Assembly (NCBI GenBank): GCA_963922205.1
Contig: CAWUHX010000301.1
Location: 248,001-312,000, forward strand
DNA: 64,000 nucleotides
DNA from: Romanomermis culicivorax
Taxonomy: Eukaryota; Nematoda; Enoplea; Mermithida; Mermithidae
Reading direction: 5' to 3'
Part shown: positions 33,653-45,289 of the stretch, piece by piece
Numbering within the stretch: position 1 is the stretch's first letter
How the letters are laid out: each line of letters starts with the position of its first letter
Position numbers and translations under genes: made by a program
The notes under the pieces: model-generated
The model's input: only the letters and a program-made list of their open reading frames with translations
What the model was told of the DNA's origin: nothing
The model's database searches: none

Positions 33653-34485
33653 TTATGCAACTGACGGATAATTTCGCCCATTGACATGTATTTGAGCAAT
33701 GACTGCAACCACAATTTCAAAATTAAATGGATTACCTTGTAGTTACCAGTGTATCCTAAAGTTTGTACTCCAGTAAAAATTCTACTCAGTTTCAATATTT
33801 GTTCGTCCCGCACCCATCCGGAAGACTTAAACTTTTGAATGGGGAACATTCATTATATACAACAAGTTCTTGTTTCAAGAAGCGCTCCATTGTCGATTTC
33901 TCAGCCTCGACCCGATTTAGAATTATCATGACTTTTGTAATAACGATAGGTTCATTAGATTCTGGTGTATTCGACATTAGGCCAAATGCGTAATTTAAAG
34001 GAACAAGCTGTATATCAAAACCGACTACAGGGATAATCAAATTTTTTTGAAAAAAGAGGTTACAATACAATTTGTCAGCCACCCAAACCCCAGCACTTTT
34101 TGAAAATTTGTTGATCCTGCGATCAAAACTAGGATTTTGACCTTGTTGTACACCATTGAATTTGCCTGCCGATTCTTTGTAATATATTTGAAATATACCC
34201 ATGGTCCCATCTTTAGTTAGACGAATAAGTGGAATTGGTTTCCAAGTAGGCTTTGTAAGTATAAGTTCCGCTAGGTTGTGACAATATTATACCATTTGCT
34301 TCCAGTGTAAGAATGCAAAGAGAATGCAAAGTAAGATCAGCTGGTCCCACTTGTGTATTTTCTGTTAAATCTCCGTCATCTTTTTTTAATATCTTTGCTT
34401 CGATACATGAGTGAGTGTTTGGGCTTGTAAGCGGTGTATTAATACAAAATTCTATTGGATGCCCATGAATTATAGGGCTAATTGT
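33653..34485 (-). pseudogene. Polinton/Maverick capsid-associated (F54H12.2-like) remnant
   Basis: Read on the minus strand through at least two frameshifts, the segment shows PIEFCINTPL, CIEAKILKKDDGDL, LHSLCILTLEANG, SGTYTYKAYLET, YCNLFFQKNLIIPVVGFDI and VMIILNRVEAEKST. It ends with GNPFNFEI and IAQIHVNGRN before a stop. This order is that of the protein family widely annotated in animals as F54H12.2-like, carried by Polinton/Maverick virus-like transposons. The N-terminal part is absent, frameshifts occur near 34250 and 33800, and no polymerase, integrase or protease genes are seen nearby. It is an isolated dead fragment. Confidence 0.75.
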
Positions 34486-34489
34486 AAAA

Positions 34490-37400
34490 AAACGAACTTC
34501 AGTCTATTCAATTTAATGAAAAGTAGGCTTCAAAATATGATTCAAAGTTTTTCGAACTGATTATTTTCTAAATGTATGATGAAAATGCCAGTATTTAATG
34601 CCAGTATTTACTGACTTTTACATTTCCTGAATGTGAAGATAGAGCAAAGATTTAGACATTCTTGTAAACTTGTGACTTAAAACAGATCATTTTAAGTATG
34701 AAAGCCAAAATCCCAGACTGAGAAAAAAATGTGAAAATTGCACAAAAAACAAGAAAATTTGTGAAATATGATGTATTTTCTTGAAAATTTGGGTAGAAAC
34801 ATAAGAAATATGTAAAAAATTAGCTTAAAAATTAATAAAAGTTGTAAAATATATGTTATTTTCTCTGAAAAAGAGAACATTTCAGGCGAAATATGAATTG
34901 AAGCAGACAGAAATATGGTTTCATAATATGTGATAGCATAGAAAAATATCTAACTAATAGGGCAACTTGGTGCGAAAATTGGCATAACATGACGAAAATG
35001 TATGCAAGATAGTGAAAATTGATACAAAAATGGTCAATTCAAGTTAGAATTGGCCTAAAGTAGACAAAAATATGGCTTTACAGGTGGTTTCAGAGAAACA
35101 ATGCAAAAAATAACATTTTCTTTCACGCAATAATGAGAATGTCCGTAACACACGTGTTTTAAATTCCATGTGATTTCAGAGACTGCTGCTTTGTCATGAA
35201 TTACTATTATTTGAATGTTAATGAATAAAATTTGCGTAAGTTACAGGCGGGCAACTTTGTTTTGCATAGTGCGGTTGAACAGTTTTATTTGTTTGTGTAA
35301 GGAAAGTCTACAGTAGGACAGTATTGATCTGATTCACAAGCGCTGAAATTATATCAACAACTAATGCGCAGCCGGAACACACGTGTTTTATAAATGTTGT
35401 TGCTTTATTATCCCTTTCTTTAACAGTTGCGGAACAGACTCCAAGCCTTTTTTGGGTCTCATAAACCTTAGCTGATGATAACTGTCACACCTTTCCGACG
35501 TCAGACACAATAATTGCGGACAACTTTGTACCCTCACATGCCTTGGGTAGGGCGTGTCTAAATACGTCCCTCCTGGGATGCTATTTTATAACATACGCCT
35601 ATGTTATAACGTTGCACCCCAGGGTTCTAGGACTCGCTACTCTCCATATCATCAAAGATCTGATTCGGCATAGGTTCACTTTTCTTTCGACGTGTCTGAA
35701 TTTTTTGTGTTTCTCATGGAATCGGACATTCGTAGGAGTTCGAAGAAAAAGTTCTCGTATGAAATTAATGGTTGCAGAGATTTCAATTCGGAAAATGAAA
35801 CTTTTGGATAGAAGCACATCTTCAAAATCATAATCGATAAGATGAACGATTATCAGCAATGAAACAAAAATTAGCTCTTCGGTAGATTGACGTTGGTCGA
35901 CATGCCTTTTTTTATCGTTTTATCGACGTTGCTGTGATTTCTATTTGCATAATTATGAAGCCAAAATTCACTCAAACAGCAGCGTGGTCTTTATTAAATC
36001 AATATAAATGAATAATAATGTTGCTGCTCGAAATTTTTCAGATAAACTTTCTGATGAACGGAACCCGAAAATTCTAGGTCGAGTCCTGCAAACTACAAAC
36101 TTTTTTCGGGCGGCCGTTATTTGTACAACACTTAAACTAAAGAGCAGAGGCGAATTTCCAAAAGACTTTTACATCAGTCGAAAATAAAACTGAACATCAA
36201 GTCCCTACAACACCTTATATGGTACAAGACAGTTTTTGATTGTGATTTTTTCACGTGATAAACTACTTCAGTCGTTCCAATGCGTTTCTGATTCATAAAC
36301 GAAGCCATGAACAAAATTCTTCATCTCAAAAACTTGTATTTATTGTTGCAAGCGTTGGCTATATCGTACTTACTTGATATTGACCTGAGTACACTTTTCC
36401 TGAAGGTAAAAATTCCAGACAAGAAAAAATATTACGTCAACAGGATAGAATTTTAGAAGTACAGTTTCGAGGAAAAAGAATCATACGGAACTTGAATAAG
36501 CTGGGAAATTTATATCATGTATGCTCAGATTCGTGTTGATTCTGTTCCGATTAACAAGTATATTTTTTCAGTTTTAAATGTGCATGAAACAAAATTATCA
36601 ACAAACAAACCTACGATTTGTAAGGTATTATTGTTTTGATATTGAACTTGATATCACATATTGCTAATGTATACATATACCGGAATTATTAGCAGAAAAA
36701 TATTTTTTCTGCTAATGAACTCTCTAGGCTGTTCTGCGATGAAAGAATCGCCTAACAGGTGGAAGAAGCAATTGTTAAAGCACACAAGAGAAGAGTATTA
36801 TTGAATATTATAATTAGTGCGAACAGTATCGACTATTTTTTCTGTTATGCATAATCTACAGCACGAGTACTTTTCTCACTTCTTGCAAATTATCTCGACA
36901 TAATATGAACTGAAGTCACAACTTCTTCGACCAAGCTTCCAAGCTTCTCCGTGTAGCTAAGCATTTTCGAGTGCTACAACATTTTTCAGTAATTAGAAGT
37001 GCTTAATCAGCAAGATTCAAACAAAGTTGTGAGAATTAAGCTGCACTGTGACGACGAAGATATACGTTTGCTTCCTTCCTAGGCCTTTGTTTCAAGATAT
37101 TCATCAGCAGTGCATGTGCGGATTTTACAACTTTCGATTAAGCGCCCTTTTTCAAGTTCATCTTGACGATTTTACTCGCTGTAGTTTTCAGCTATTGTAC
37201 AGTATTGTTGAGTTTATGAATCCACTTTTTATCATATGTTTGTACCTTGTGGTGTCATTTTAATATGCGCTTGTCCACAATTAACAGCATTAGTTTCCGT
37301 TCAAGTACAAACGCCACCATCATCACGGGAATAGCAGCGGGAACAATTTTGGTAAGAACACACAATTCCTTACGGTAACCACAAAAACGCTGAAAACAAT

Positions 37401-38490
37401 ATAGTGATCATGATAGTTCAGTAATAAAAAAAGTGCTACCTCAGTCAGCAAAGCAAGGATGACGGCTCTTGTCCCATAGGTCCCATCTAATCCCATTCCT
37501 TCCCTACTCTTTTTGCTTTTATGGTGACAGTTTTACATAATTGTTTGACTATCATTATGTAAAACTTGCTGAAAAATGCATTACCACTAATTAAAATTGA
37601 AGGAACTAAACACACTTTAGTTTCTAAGCTGGTATCATCTTTGATTATCACAATTGTAAAATAGTCGCATATAACCGAATATAACAGAATTTAAAACAGT
37701 AAACTTGATGTTTAAAAAAGGAAAGTTGGTACCTAATCATACGCGAGTTCATTCCGAACTGAAACCTTCAAAGATTCCATCAAACCTCTTTTGATAAGTC
37801 ATTACTTCATATCTTTGATGGATACTGTTACGCAGCACTTTTAAATAGGCTGTGTAAATTGATTTTAGCAATCCAGCTTGTAGCATTCTATCTGTTTCTG
37901 ATCTGATTTCTGGAAAACTGTATTTGAAGTTTTTCGGTCGTCACCTCAAATTAGTTTCCATTATCGTAATGAAATAGCAATAATAATGCCACTTTTCAAA
38001 CCTGGTTCGTATGAGTTTAATAATATACTCCGTTTTTCTCGTTTCTTCTAAGTTAGAGTAAAAGCAATACAATGTCATATTTCTACGATTTTCCGATTAA
38101 CTATGAGTCACATAGGACCGAAACTTTTTGGGCCTACAACTAACCTTCAACAATCTTTTGAATGAGAATCTTATTGTACATCTTTCCGTTAACAATTTTG
38201 ACGACATTACAGATTTTTGTCATTTTTCGTCTTATTGAAGCAGTCTATAAAAAACAATCTATGCATAGAACATGAAAATTCACAGATCAAACAATAAAGA
38301 GAACTTTTGCCTGTAGTTCTGCCACTCATTTAGTTTAAAACACTCGGATGTGAGATTTCTTGCTCATTTGAAACCATATGATGCGTATTTATCATCCTAG
38401 GAGACAAACAATTAGATCACAAATGGATAGCAGTTCCCTCTCATCATCTATACTTCATTCGTTTTGCAATGGTTGATGTATGGATCCCAT
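34490..38490. other. Long non-coding stretch, one hairpin
   Basis: AT-rich, without convincing exons or known transposon proteins. The only distinct structure is an interrupted palindrome at 35572-35623: arms CCTGGGATGC/GCACCCCAGG enclose TTATAACAT/ATGTTATAA. Confidence 0.4.
35572..35623. repeat. Interrupted palindrome
   Basis: Outer arms CCTGGG-TGC and GCA-CCCAGG, then TATT/CGTT spacers, then perfect inner arms TTATAACAT and ATGTTATAA around the loop ACGCCT. Confidence 0.8.
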
Positions 38491-38499
38491 ACGGAAGAA

Positions 38500-38760
38500 A
38501 TTAGTAAGCTTAGTACTGTAATCGATAAAAAATTATTTTCGTCAGTGAGTGGTGAACAGAACAACTGAAAATTTTTTCAGTAACCTGGTTAAGTGGTCAC
38601 ATTTCTCGAGTAGCACTTAGGTATCGACACAGTTTTGTCTAGACAGTGGATAAACATGATATTCTTCAACGATTTTGGCGTTCTGATAAAAAAAATTCGA
38701 TTTTTTTACAGTATCAAGTTTTCACTGCGTGAAAATTTTACATCAAATTGAACTTACTTT
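38500..38760 (+). repeat. Diverged direct repeat, copy 1
   Basis: Aligns with about 43215-43505 over some 260 bp. Shared blocks include CAACTGAAAAT, TTC(T)CGAGTA(G/A)CACT, CACAGTT(T/C)T, GTGGATAA(A/G)CATGAT, GATTTTGGC and ACA(T)CAAATTGAA. Considerable divergence implies an old transposon or duplication. No coding capacity. Confidence 0.6.
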
Positions 38761-38788
38761 TTGGTTTTTGGCTACAAGATAAACCCAT

Positions 38789-38945
38789 AAGTTGGCAACG
38801 TTTAGCCACAAGTTTCTATACGTTGTTGATACGAGTTACACTCTACAACCTGCAAGTTGAACACTCATGTTTAACGCTGCATGATGTTAACCTTGTAGAT
38901 TTTTCTCTACAATTTGTAGAAACTTGTAACTGAGTTGCCAACTTG
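38789..38945. repeat. Foldback repeat of about 157 bp
   Basis: The left arm AAGTTGGCAAC...AAGTTTCTA (38789-38818) is complementary to the right arm TAGAAACTTGTAACTGAGTTGCCAACTT (38917-38945). The interior contains further ACAA/TTGT and GCAAGTTG motifs. Possibly a small MITE without a clear target duplication. Confidence 0.7.
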
Positions 38946-39492
38946 TATGTTTATTTTGTGACTTGCAGATCTTCAAGCGCCAACTTGTAGCTTACATGTC
39001 CACGAGTGTTTTATAGAATGGACGCGAGGGAGTCATTAATTGTAGCCTATAGTTTCAGAATCTATGTTATCGAGGAATCTCACGATCAATTATGAACTAA
39101 AAATTTCGGCTACGCACAAGCCTCCCATTTTTCGAATGGAACTTAAGCCAAGTAATAAACTTTTGAAAACCACAAATCCACAAATAATGATAAAGACTTC
39201 TCAGTAGTGGAGTTTTACACTTCCAAAAATATCAAAGTCCCAGACGTTCATCTGAATAGCTAAATCCATTGTTTTCCGGGGATTCCAGACGGTCTCGCTA
39301 AAATCCTATACTGTTCTACGAAAATCACCATGAAACTTCACGAAAAATCAGTGATTTTATGGCACGCAAAGCACTTGTTCCCAAAACTGTTTTAGATAAT
39401 CTTCAGTATGAATAATTGATTATATGCTAACCATTTCACAAATCCTATTGCAGTGGAACATGTTGTGAAGTGTAGAGGAAGAGAGGTTCATA

Positions 39493-39660
39493 GTCTGTTT
39501 TTTAAATGCTTTTAAAATGGAAAGCAGTGACACAAATAAGTACTGGTTTCATAATCTGTTACATAAAGGGTTTACTCCAAAATTTTTTGGTGCCAGAAAA
39601 TTAATCGAGTGATCTCACAAATTTTCACTTTTATGGTGCGTGATCAAACAGAAAACAACA
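39493..39660 (+). mobile_element. GTCTG MITE, degraded copy 3
   Basis: Preceded by TA and starts GTCTGTTTTTTAAATGC; then GGAAAGCAGTGACACAAATA-like sequence and CTCACAAATTTTCA, as in copy 2. The right end is ragged near CAGAAAACAAC. Confidence 0.6.
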
Positions 39661-41449
39661 AAAAGTCTAAAGTAGACTAAAGTATGATTTGTAAATTTCG
39701 GAAGATCAAAGTAACCAATTCGAAATTCTATGACTTTTTTACAGTGACCCCGCATGTTTTATTTCAAAAACTATGAATTTTACTTCTGTATTTTGACAGT
39801 TCGCAGGGTGTTGTATTTTTTGTTACAGTAATCGAGTACCGTCCAACAGTCGAGATCAATATTGTATTCGGTTTATCTTTTCTCGTTTCAATGAAAAGTG
39901 AAAAATAGAATTAAGAACGAAGTGATAAAATTACGTTTACTAATTTAGATCAAGTTCTCATTATGGGAATATGTGAGCAAAACCTGCTGTGTCACTCTCA
40001 ATTAATGACTTTCTCGCTAATATATAGTCACGAACGGGGCTTTATTCTCCACCAGGATTGGCTCCAACAAGAGCGATGATAATTTTGTCTTTCTTTTTCG
40101 CCGCCAACTCTATTCTTGCTTATCATTGCGAAACTTTTTTCCTGTTCTTTCGCTATCTCCTAGCCTAGCCGTCAGATAAATGTTCCTCGTCTAACTTGAT
40201 GATAATGTGCAGTTCCGATGTTTATGCTCTAGATAGAGACTTCACAGGACAATGGTTCCAAACATTGAGGCTGTAGACAATTGTTAATGTTATAGCTGCC
40301 ATTTTGTCGTTATTCTTGTTTTTCTCTTTTTGAATGAAAGAATCATCACTACTACCAAGGATATTGCTTTCTATGTATCAGACTTTCAAGTCCGAGCGGT
40401 TCATTTTTGCATATATTCAATTTTAAATTTTTTTCGTCTGTCTCACTTTTTTCCTTTTCTCTGTGATGATGAAGTGTGTTCCCAAATTCATCGAAGAAAA
40501 TTATGCTTCGAAAAATTTATCGACTCCTCCTACGATGTTCTTTTTCGCTTCCTTTTTCTGTGCGGCCAAACGTCGAGGAAAACGATTTCGATGATAGATG
40601 TAGTCTTTCTTCTTCGTGAAACGATCGACTTTCTATAATGCATCTTTGACGTTTTTTATGCAAGATAAGGAGAAGAATAAGAAGAGTGATTAGATGTTTA
40701 CATGTTTTAGAACGAGAAGGCCCGGGTGGCCTCGTAATTGGTAAGTTTTTTTGGTTGACATTGACGAAAAACGATGTTTGGGAGGAGAATGATACCGTTT
40801 CTGCTTCACATGGAATCAGGATATGTGCCCGTCCGAAAGTCAGTCTATGAAACCCGTTGTGTCATGTCAGGTATCATCGAAATTCGAAAGATCAAACACT
40901 TTCAGAATATCAAACATAACAAAAATTGAACATAACAGAAGGAATAGGGAACAAACGAATTCGTAGTTAGGATTTAAAAAACTGTTCAATCGTTAGATCA
41001 TGATTCAAAAATGTAACTTCTTCTGTCCATCCCTAATCCAATCTAATTCGAAATCGACTCAGTCCTGAGGAACCGATTCGGATTCCCACTCTCCGCCTTA
41101 TCTTCAATTACGTTCTTTATCATAGGCCATGCTAGTTTTATGCAATAATAGTCGCTTTTATTTGACGCGCTGTATCTTGGCTAGAAAATTCTAATACATC
41201 TCAATTACGCATGATAACTTGATTATAGTTTTGCTATACTGTCTAAAAACTGTCCAATACTCGAATAGATTACAGTCAGTTTTCTTCACGTCACTGCTCG
41301 TGTTTCTAGTCCTACATTCACTCCTTGTAACGCAAAAGAGACTTAGTTCTTTGACGAACTTGGTCGTTTAACTCTTTCCACTTTGATACCTTGATGAAAA
41401 ATTTTGGTCACCAGAAATTAGGCATAATGAGATATTGCGTTCTCATCAG

Positions 41450-41543
41450 ATTCCATCCGGAAATTTTCTGCGAAGGAATTGGACCAGCGAAGGGTGCAGC
41501 TCAAAAGATGGACATGAGCATTAGAGAAGCTGCAGCGACTGTT
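41450..41543 (+). CDS. Candidate isolated exon
   Basis: Open for 31 codons between an acceptor (TCTCATCAG) and a good donor (GTATGTG). The peptide includes FHPEIFCEGIGPAKGA and MDMSIREAA. It stands out as locally GC-richer and free of stops in an otherwise non-coding 13-kb stretch. No family recognised and no neighbouring exon found, so it could be chance or an upstream exon of the cyclase. Confidence 0.2.
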
Positions 41544-43214
41544 GTATGTGAAATTATTTGAACTTTACTTTTTATCTCGTTTCACTCCATATCTCAGCTT
41601 CGACTCCCATTTATGAGTAGTTCATGTGCAAAATTTTACGCTAAAATATAACTCTAGGATGCGTTCTTTACAACAAATTCATGCCTGGTGCTCGTGTTGT
41701 AGTGGTGCATCCGGCTGTTTATCGCGTGACCTGTCCCGCACGCTTATTTTGAAAGCTGAGTGAATCTAAGTAATTTTGTCGAGCATTGCGTGCAGAATGC
41801 GATTTTGCATTTGACAATTTTTTTCAATTTGTAATTCATCATGTTTCTCGGTAATTTAGAAAGTTCTGTGAAGTCTGTGAACATTCATCGGTATTTTTTG
41901 AGTATTCAACAGATATACTGAGGTGGGGTCTAATCTTGATCTGCAAGTATACATCATACATCATATTGTGGAAAAATGAGTAAATTACATCAGAGAAAAA
42001 AACGAAAATGCGGAATGTTAGTATACGTTCGATGAAAAATACTAGCTGTATATATTGATATCATTAAATTTGTTGACGAGTTTCGGAGAAAACTTTTTCA
42101 TTCATTATGTAGAATATTGTCATTCATTTTTTACTCTCCAGGCTTAAAATCGTTCCATATACATCATCCGGCCCTCCGTCTTCCTATATGCATATATGCA
42201 AATTAAGTCCGGTGATTATCTACAAGGCGCCTCCATTCTAATTTTATTTACGCTTTCCATCATCATTCATACTCATGTACAGCGTGTGGGCGTATGTATC
42301 TGTGCATAAGTCGGTCAACTTTTTCCAAGTCTCCCTTTGCTGGTCCCGGTGTTATTTGATATCTAGCGCACGATTGATGGGAGCCAAATTAATGCGTCAT
42401 TCTATAAGTCCTAAGCTTCTGAAAAGTGATCCTTGAAGCAACGTTGCTATAGCTCTTTGTTATGTGCCATCGCCTCATCTGCTTTTTCTACGAAGATCAA
42501 AGTACGTGTGAGATAAGAATGTTTTTTATAACAGGCCCCCCGTCCTGGTTTTGATTCCTAAGGATAAGAATCCTTTCTGGTCGTTGGTCTCGATCATACG
42601 AGTTCTTGTTTTTCAGTACTTTTTGTTCCATGCGTCCCTTTTTGTCGATCTAATTTTTAATTGATAAGCTTTCGTGGATCGGAAAAACAGAAAAAAATCC
42701 TGCCCATCAACCCCATCTGCGAATGTCATTAGTTTACCAAGTTACGCGGATAAGGATCGATGCGACTGTGTTTGATAGAAATACTGGAACGCATTTGATA
42801 AGATTCGAAAACAGCCGCAATCTTGAGGAGAGGCATTTTTTGTAATTTTTCTTTGATACACAATGGATGCAAAGATCTGACGGAATGCCAGCCCTGGGCG
42901 GAGAGATCGTAGATAACTGTGTGATGAAAATACTTTTACGTTATTTATCACCACTTTATTCATATAATAAAATTTTGCTACTGTAACGTTCTCCCAAAAT
43001 GTTTTCCAACGCTCGGTCATCATTTTTCAGCGAATACATTCTCGTATAAAAGGTAATGGACTTGCTATCCATTCATAACTTTTTACTGTAAATCATTCTT
43101 GTTATTATTTTCTGCGTCATTGTTGAAGTTTTTGATCCTGTAAAACCTATATCTCGCAGTCTATCCTCTCCAAGTGGTTCACTTTGAATATCATTCTAAG
43201 GTCGAATCACAGAT

Positions 43215-43505
43215 AATAAGTGTTAGTAATGATTAATGCTGTAATCAACGAAGAAAAATTCTCATCCATGCGCGGTATATAGATCAACTGAAAATGTCCT
43301 CTCATAACCTCGCTATGGTTAAAATTCTTCGAGTAACACTCAAATGTCAAACACAGTTCTATCTAAATCCAAAGTGGATAAGCATGATCGTTTTTCATTG
43401 ATTTTGGCTTTCCTGTTGTCATAACGAAATCTAGCGTTTTTCTACGGGATAAAATTTTCCGTTCCGTAAAAATTGTGTAACAAATTGAAATTATTTTTAT
43501 TGGTT
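43215..43505 (+). repeat. Diverged direct repeat, copy 2
   Basis: Partner of 38500-38760, same orientation, about 4.7 kb away. Confidence 0.6.
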
Positions 43506-44140
43506 GTCGCTGCATCGTTCATTTCAAAAAGAATGGAATATAACTGAAAGTGATTTCTTCATGACTTACTGGATGCATGTGTATGTGACTAGACCACAGT
43601 TTTTGTCGAATCAGTGATCGACACTTCTCAATGCCAATTCTCAATTTATAAGCATTATTTATGACCCAATTTCAGACAGGGTCGACCACCCCATTGGGAA
43701 GTCAAAAATAAAGTGGCCCTCAAAATTCCCAGTTCGAGGTAATTTTATGCGCTAATAACAGCTGTGATATGCAATCGGTCTGCGATAAAAATTCACTGAG
43801 CTACTGCATGACAAAATTGCTACTTTTATCATAATTCGTCCGGAAAATTCTTCTAACATTACTATGTGTTGGACGGACATCAATTAAGCCAGCTTTCCAA
43901 ACATTCGGTCTCTAGTAGTATTTTAATTGCTTTTTAATCCGATGTACTAATTGAATCTTAAACTCGTATGGCATATGTTTTATGCGCTTTCACAGTTCAA
44001 TTTTCTCAATTTCTTGCAAAACAAAATTTGCAGATTTCTATGAGCCGCAGCTCAAGTTGTGGTGAGCCGGACCTGAAACTTCTCTCGTACGTAGCACTTT
44101 TTAGGGCTTTGATCCCCAATAAGCTTCGTCTGGAATTTGT

Positions 44141-44260
44141 GGCAAGACAACATAACATAGGCATTAATGTGATTTCGAGGCATCATGTGTGCAAAGTTCA
44201 TTTATGACAGTTTTAGCTGTTAACATAAATATTAGAGGTAAGTAAATTTTGTTACTTACA
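44141..44260 (+). repeat. Left arm of a long inverted repeat pair
   Basis: GGCAAGACAACATAACAT...GCATTAATGTGAT...TGTGTGCAA...AGACAGTTTTA-like...ACATAAATATTAGAG...AGTAAATTTTGTT matches the reverse complement of 45152-45282 along about 120 bp. Confidence 0.75.
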
Positions 44261-45151
44261 GTATCGTAATTGCTCTTTCATCTAATATGTTAATTAACAC
44301 TCAAACTCGTACAATTAACGTTTCATATACTTTCAACCAAAAATTTTTTCATTCTATCGCATAACAAGAATTTCGCTTATTTTTCAACTGGTGCTCAAAT
44401 AATGGTGGGCGAATCCTCAATCTTGTCACACATACAGTCAGTTTGATGGATTGTGCCGTTCATGATCCACAATCTTCAACGAGACAAAAAACCATGCTGG
44501 TATAAATGTGGAATGAAAAGAAAAGACAACATATACTTTTTGATGACTTTTATGAGAATCATAACTTTTACATTTGCCTCCGGGTTTGCTAGCAGTGTGG
44601 AAAAAACAGTCCTGTTTCAGATTTGAGTTAACATTTTCGAATTTGATTACGTTATGTTCAGCACTGGTGGTGTCGTGACCAGTAAATGGTGCATATTTCG
44701 TGGAATAACTCAATAACAGTCAATGGTAATAATTTAGTTGTATAAGAATAACTTTTTTGTCCTAAAGAAAAATGTAAAACCAAGCTTTGGGAACGTCTTT
44801 ATTGACCATCTTATTGGTGAATTTCTTTTTATCTGGCAGTTATATTAGCACATACAAAAGTCATGCAAGCTCATTAAACAAAGGGCATCCAAAATATTTT
44901 AATAATGTCTGCGACTTTTTGTCTTGCTGAAGATTCTGGACCATATTTATGGATGGCGCAGACTTTTAAGCTGATTGCATATGTGACAAGATTGGGGACC
45001 CACCCACTACTAATTGAGCACCTGTTAAAAAATAAGTTCAACCTTTGTTGCGCTGCAGAATGAAAAGAAGTTTGATTTGAGAGCATATAAAAAATCAATT
45101 GTAAAGGTTTAAGCATCGATTTATACATCACCAAAAAGAGCAATTAGAATG

Positions 45152-45282
45152 CTATATAAGGAACAAAATTTACTTATTTTCTCTAATATTTATGTCAACA
45201 GATAAAACTGTCTTAAATATTGCACACAGGGTGCCTCAAATGTAAACCATCACATTAATGCATATGGTATGTTGTCTTGCTA
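45152..45282 (-). repeat. Right arm of a long inverted repeat pair
   Basis: Inverse of 44141-44260. The two arms enclose about 890 bp without a recognisable transposase, so the 1.14-kb unit could be a non-autonomous element with long terminal inverted repeats. I could not see a clean target duplication. Confidence 0.75.
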
Positions 45283-45289
45283 GAAGATA

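Noticed and set aside
40715..40745. tRNA-like start CCCGGGTGGCCTCGTAATTGGTAAG
   Set aside because: The following sequence does not form anticodon or T arms.
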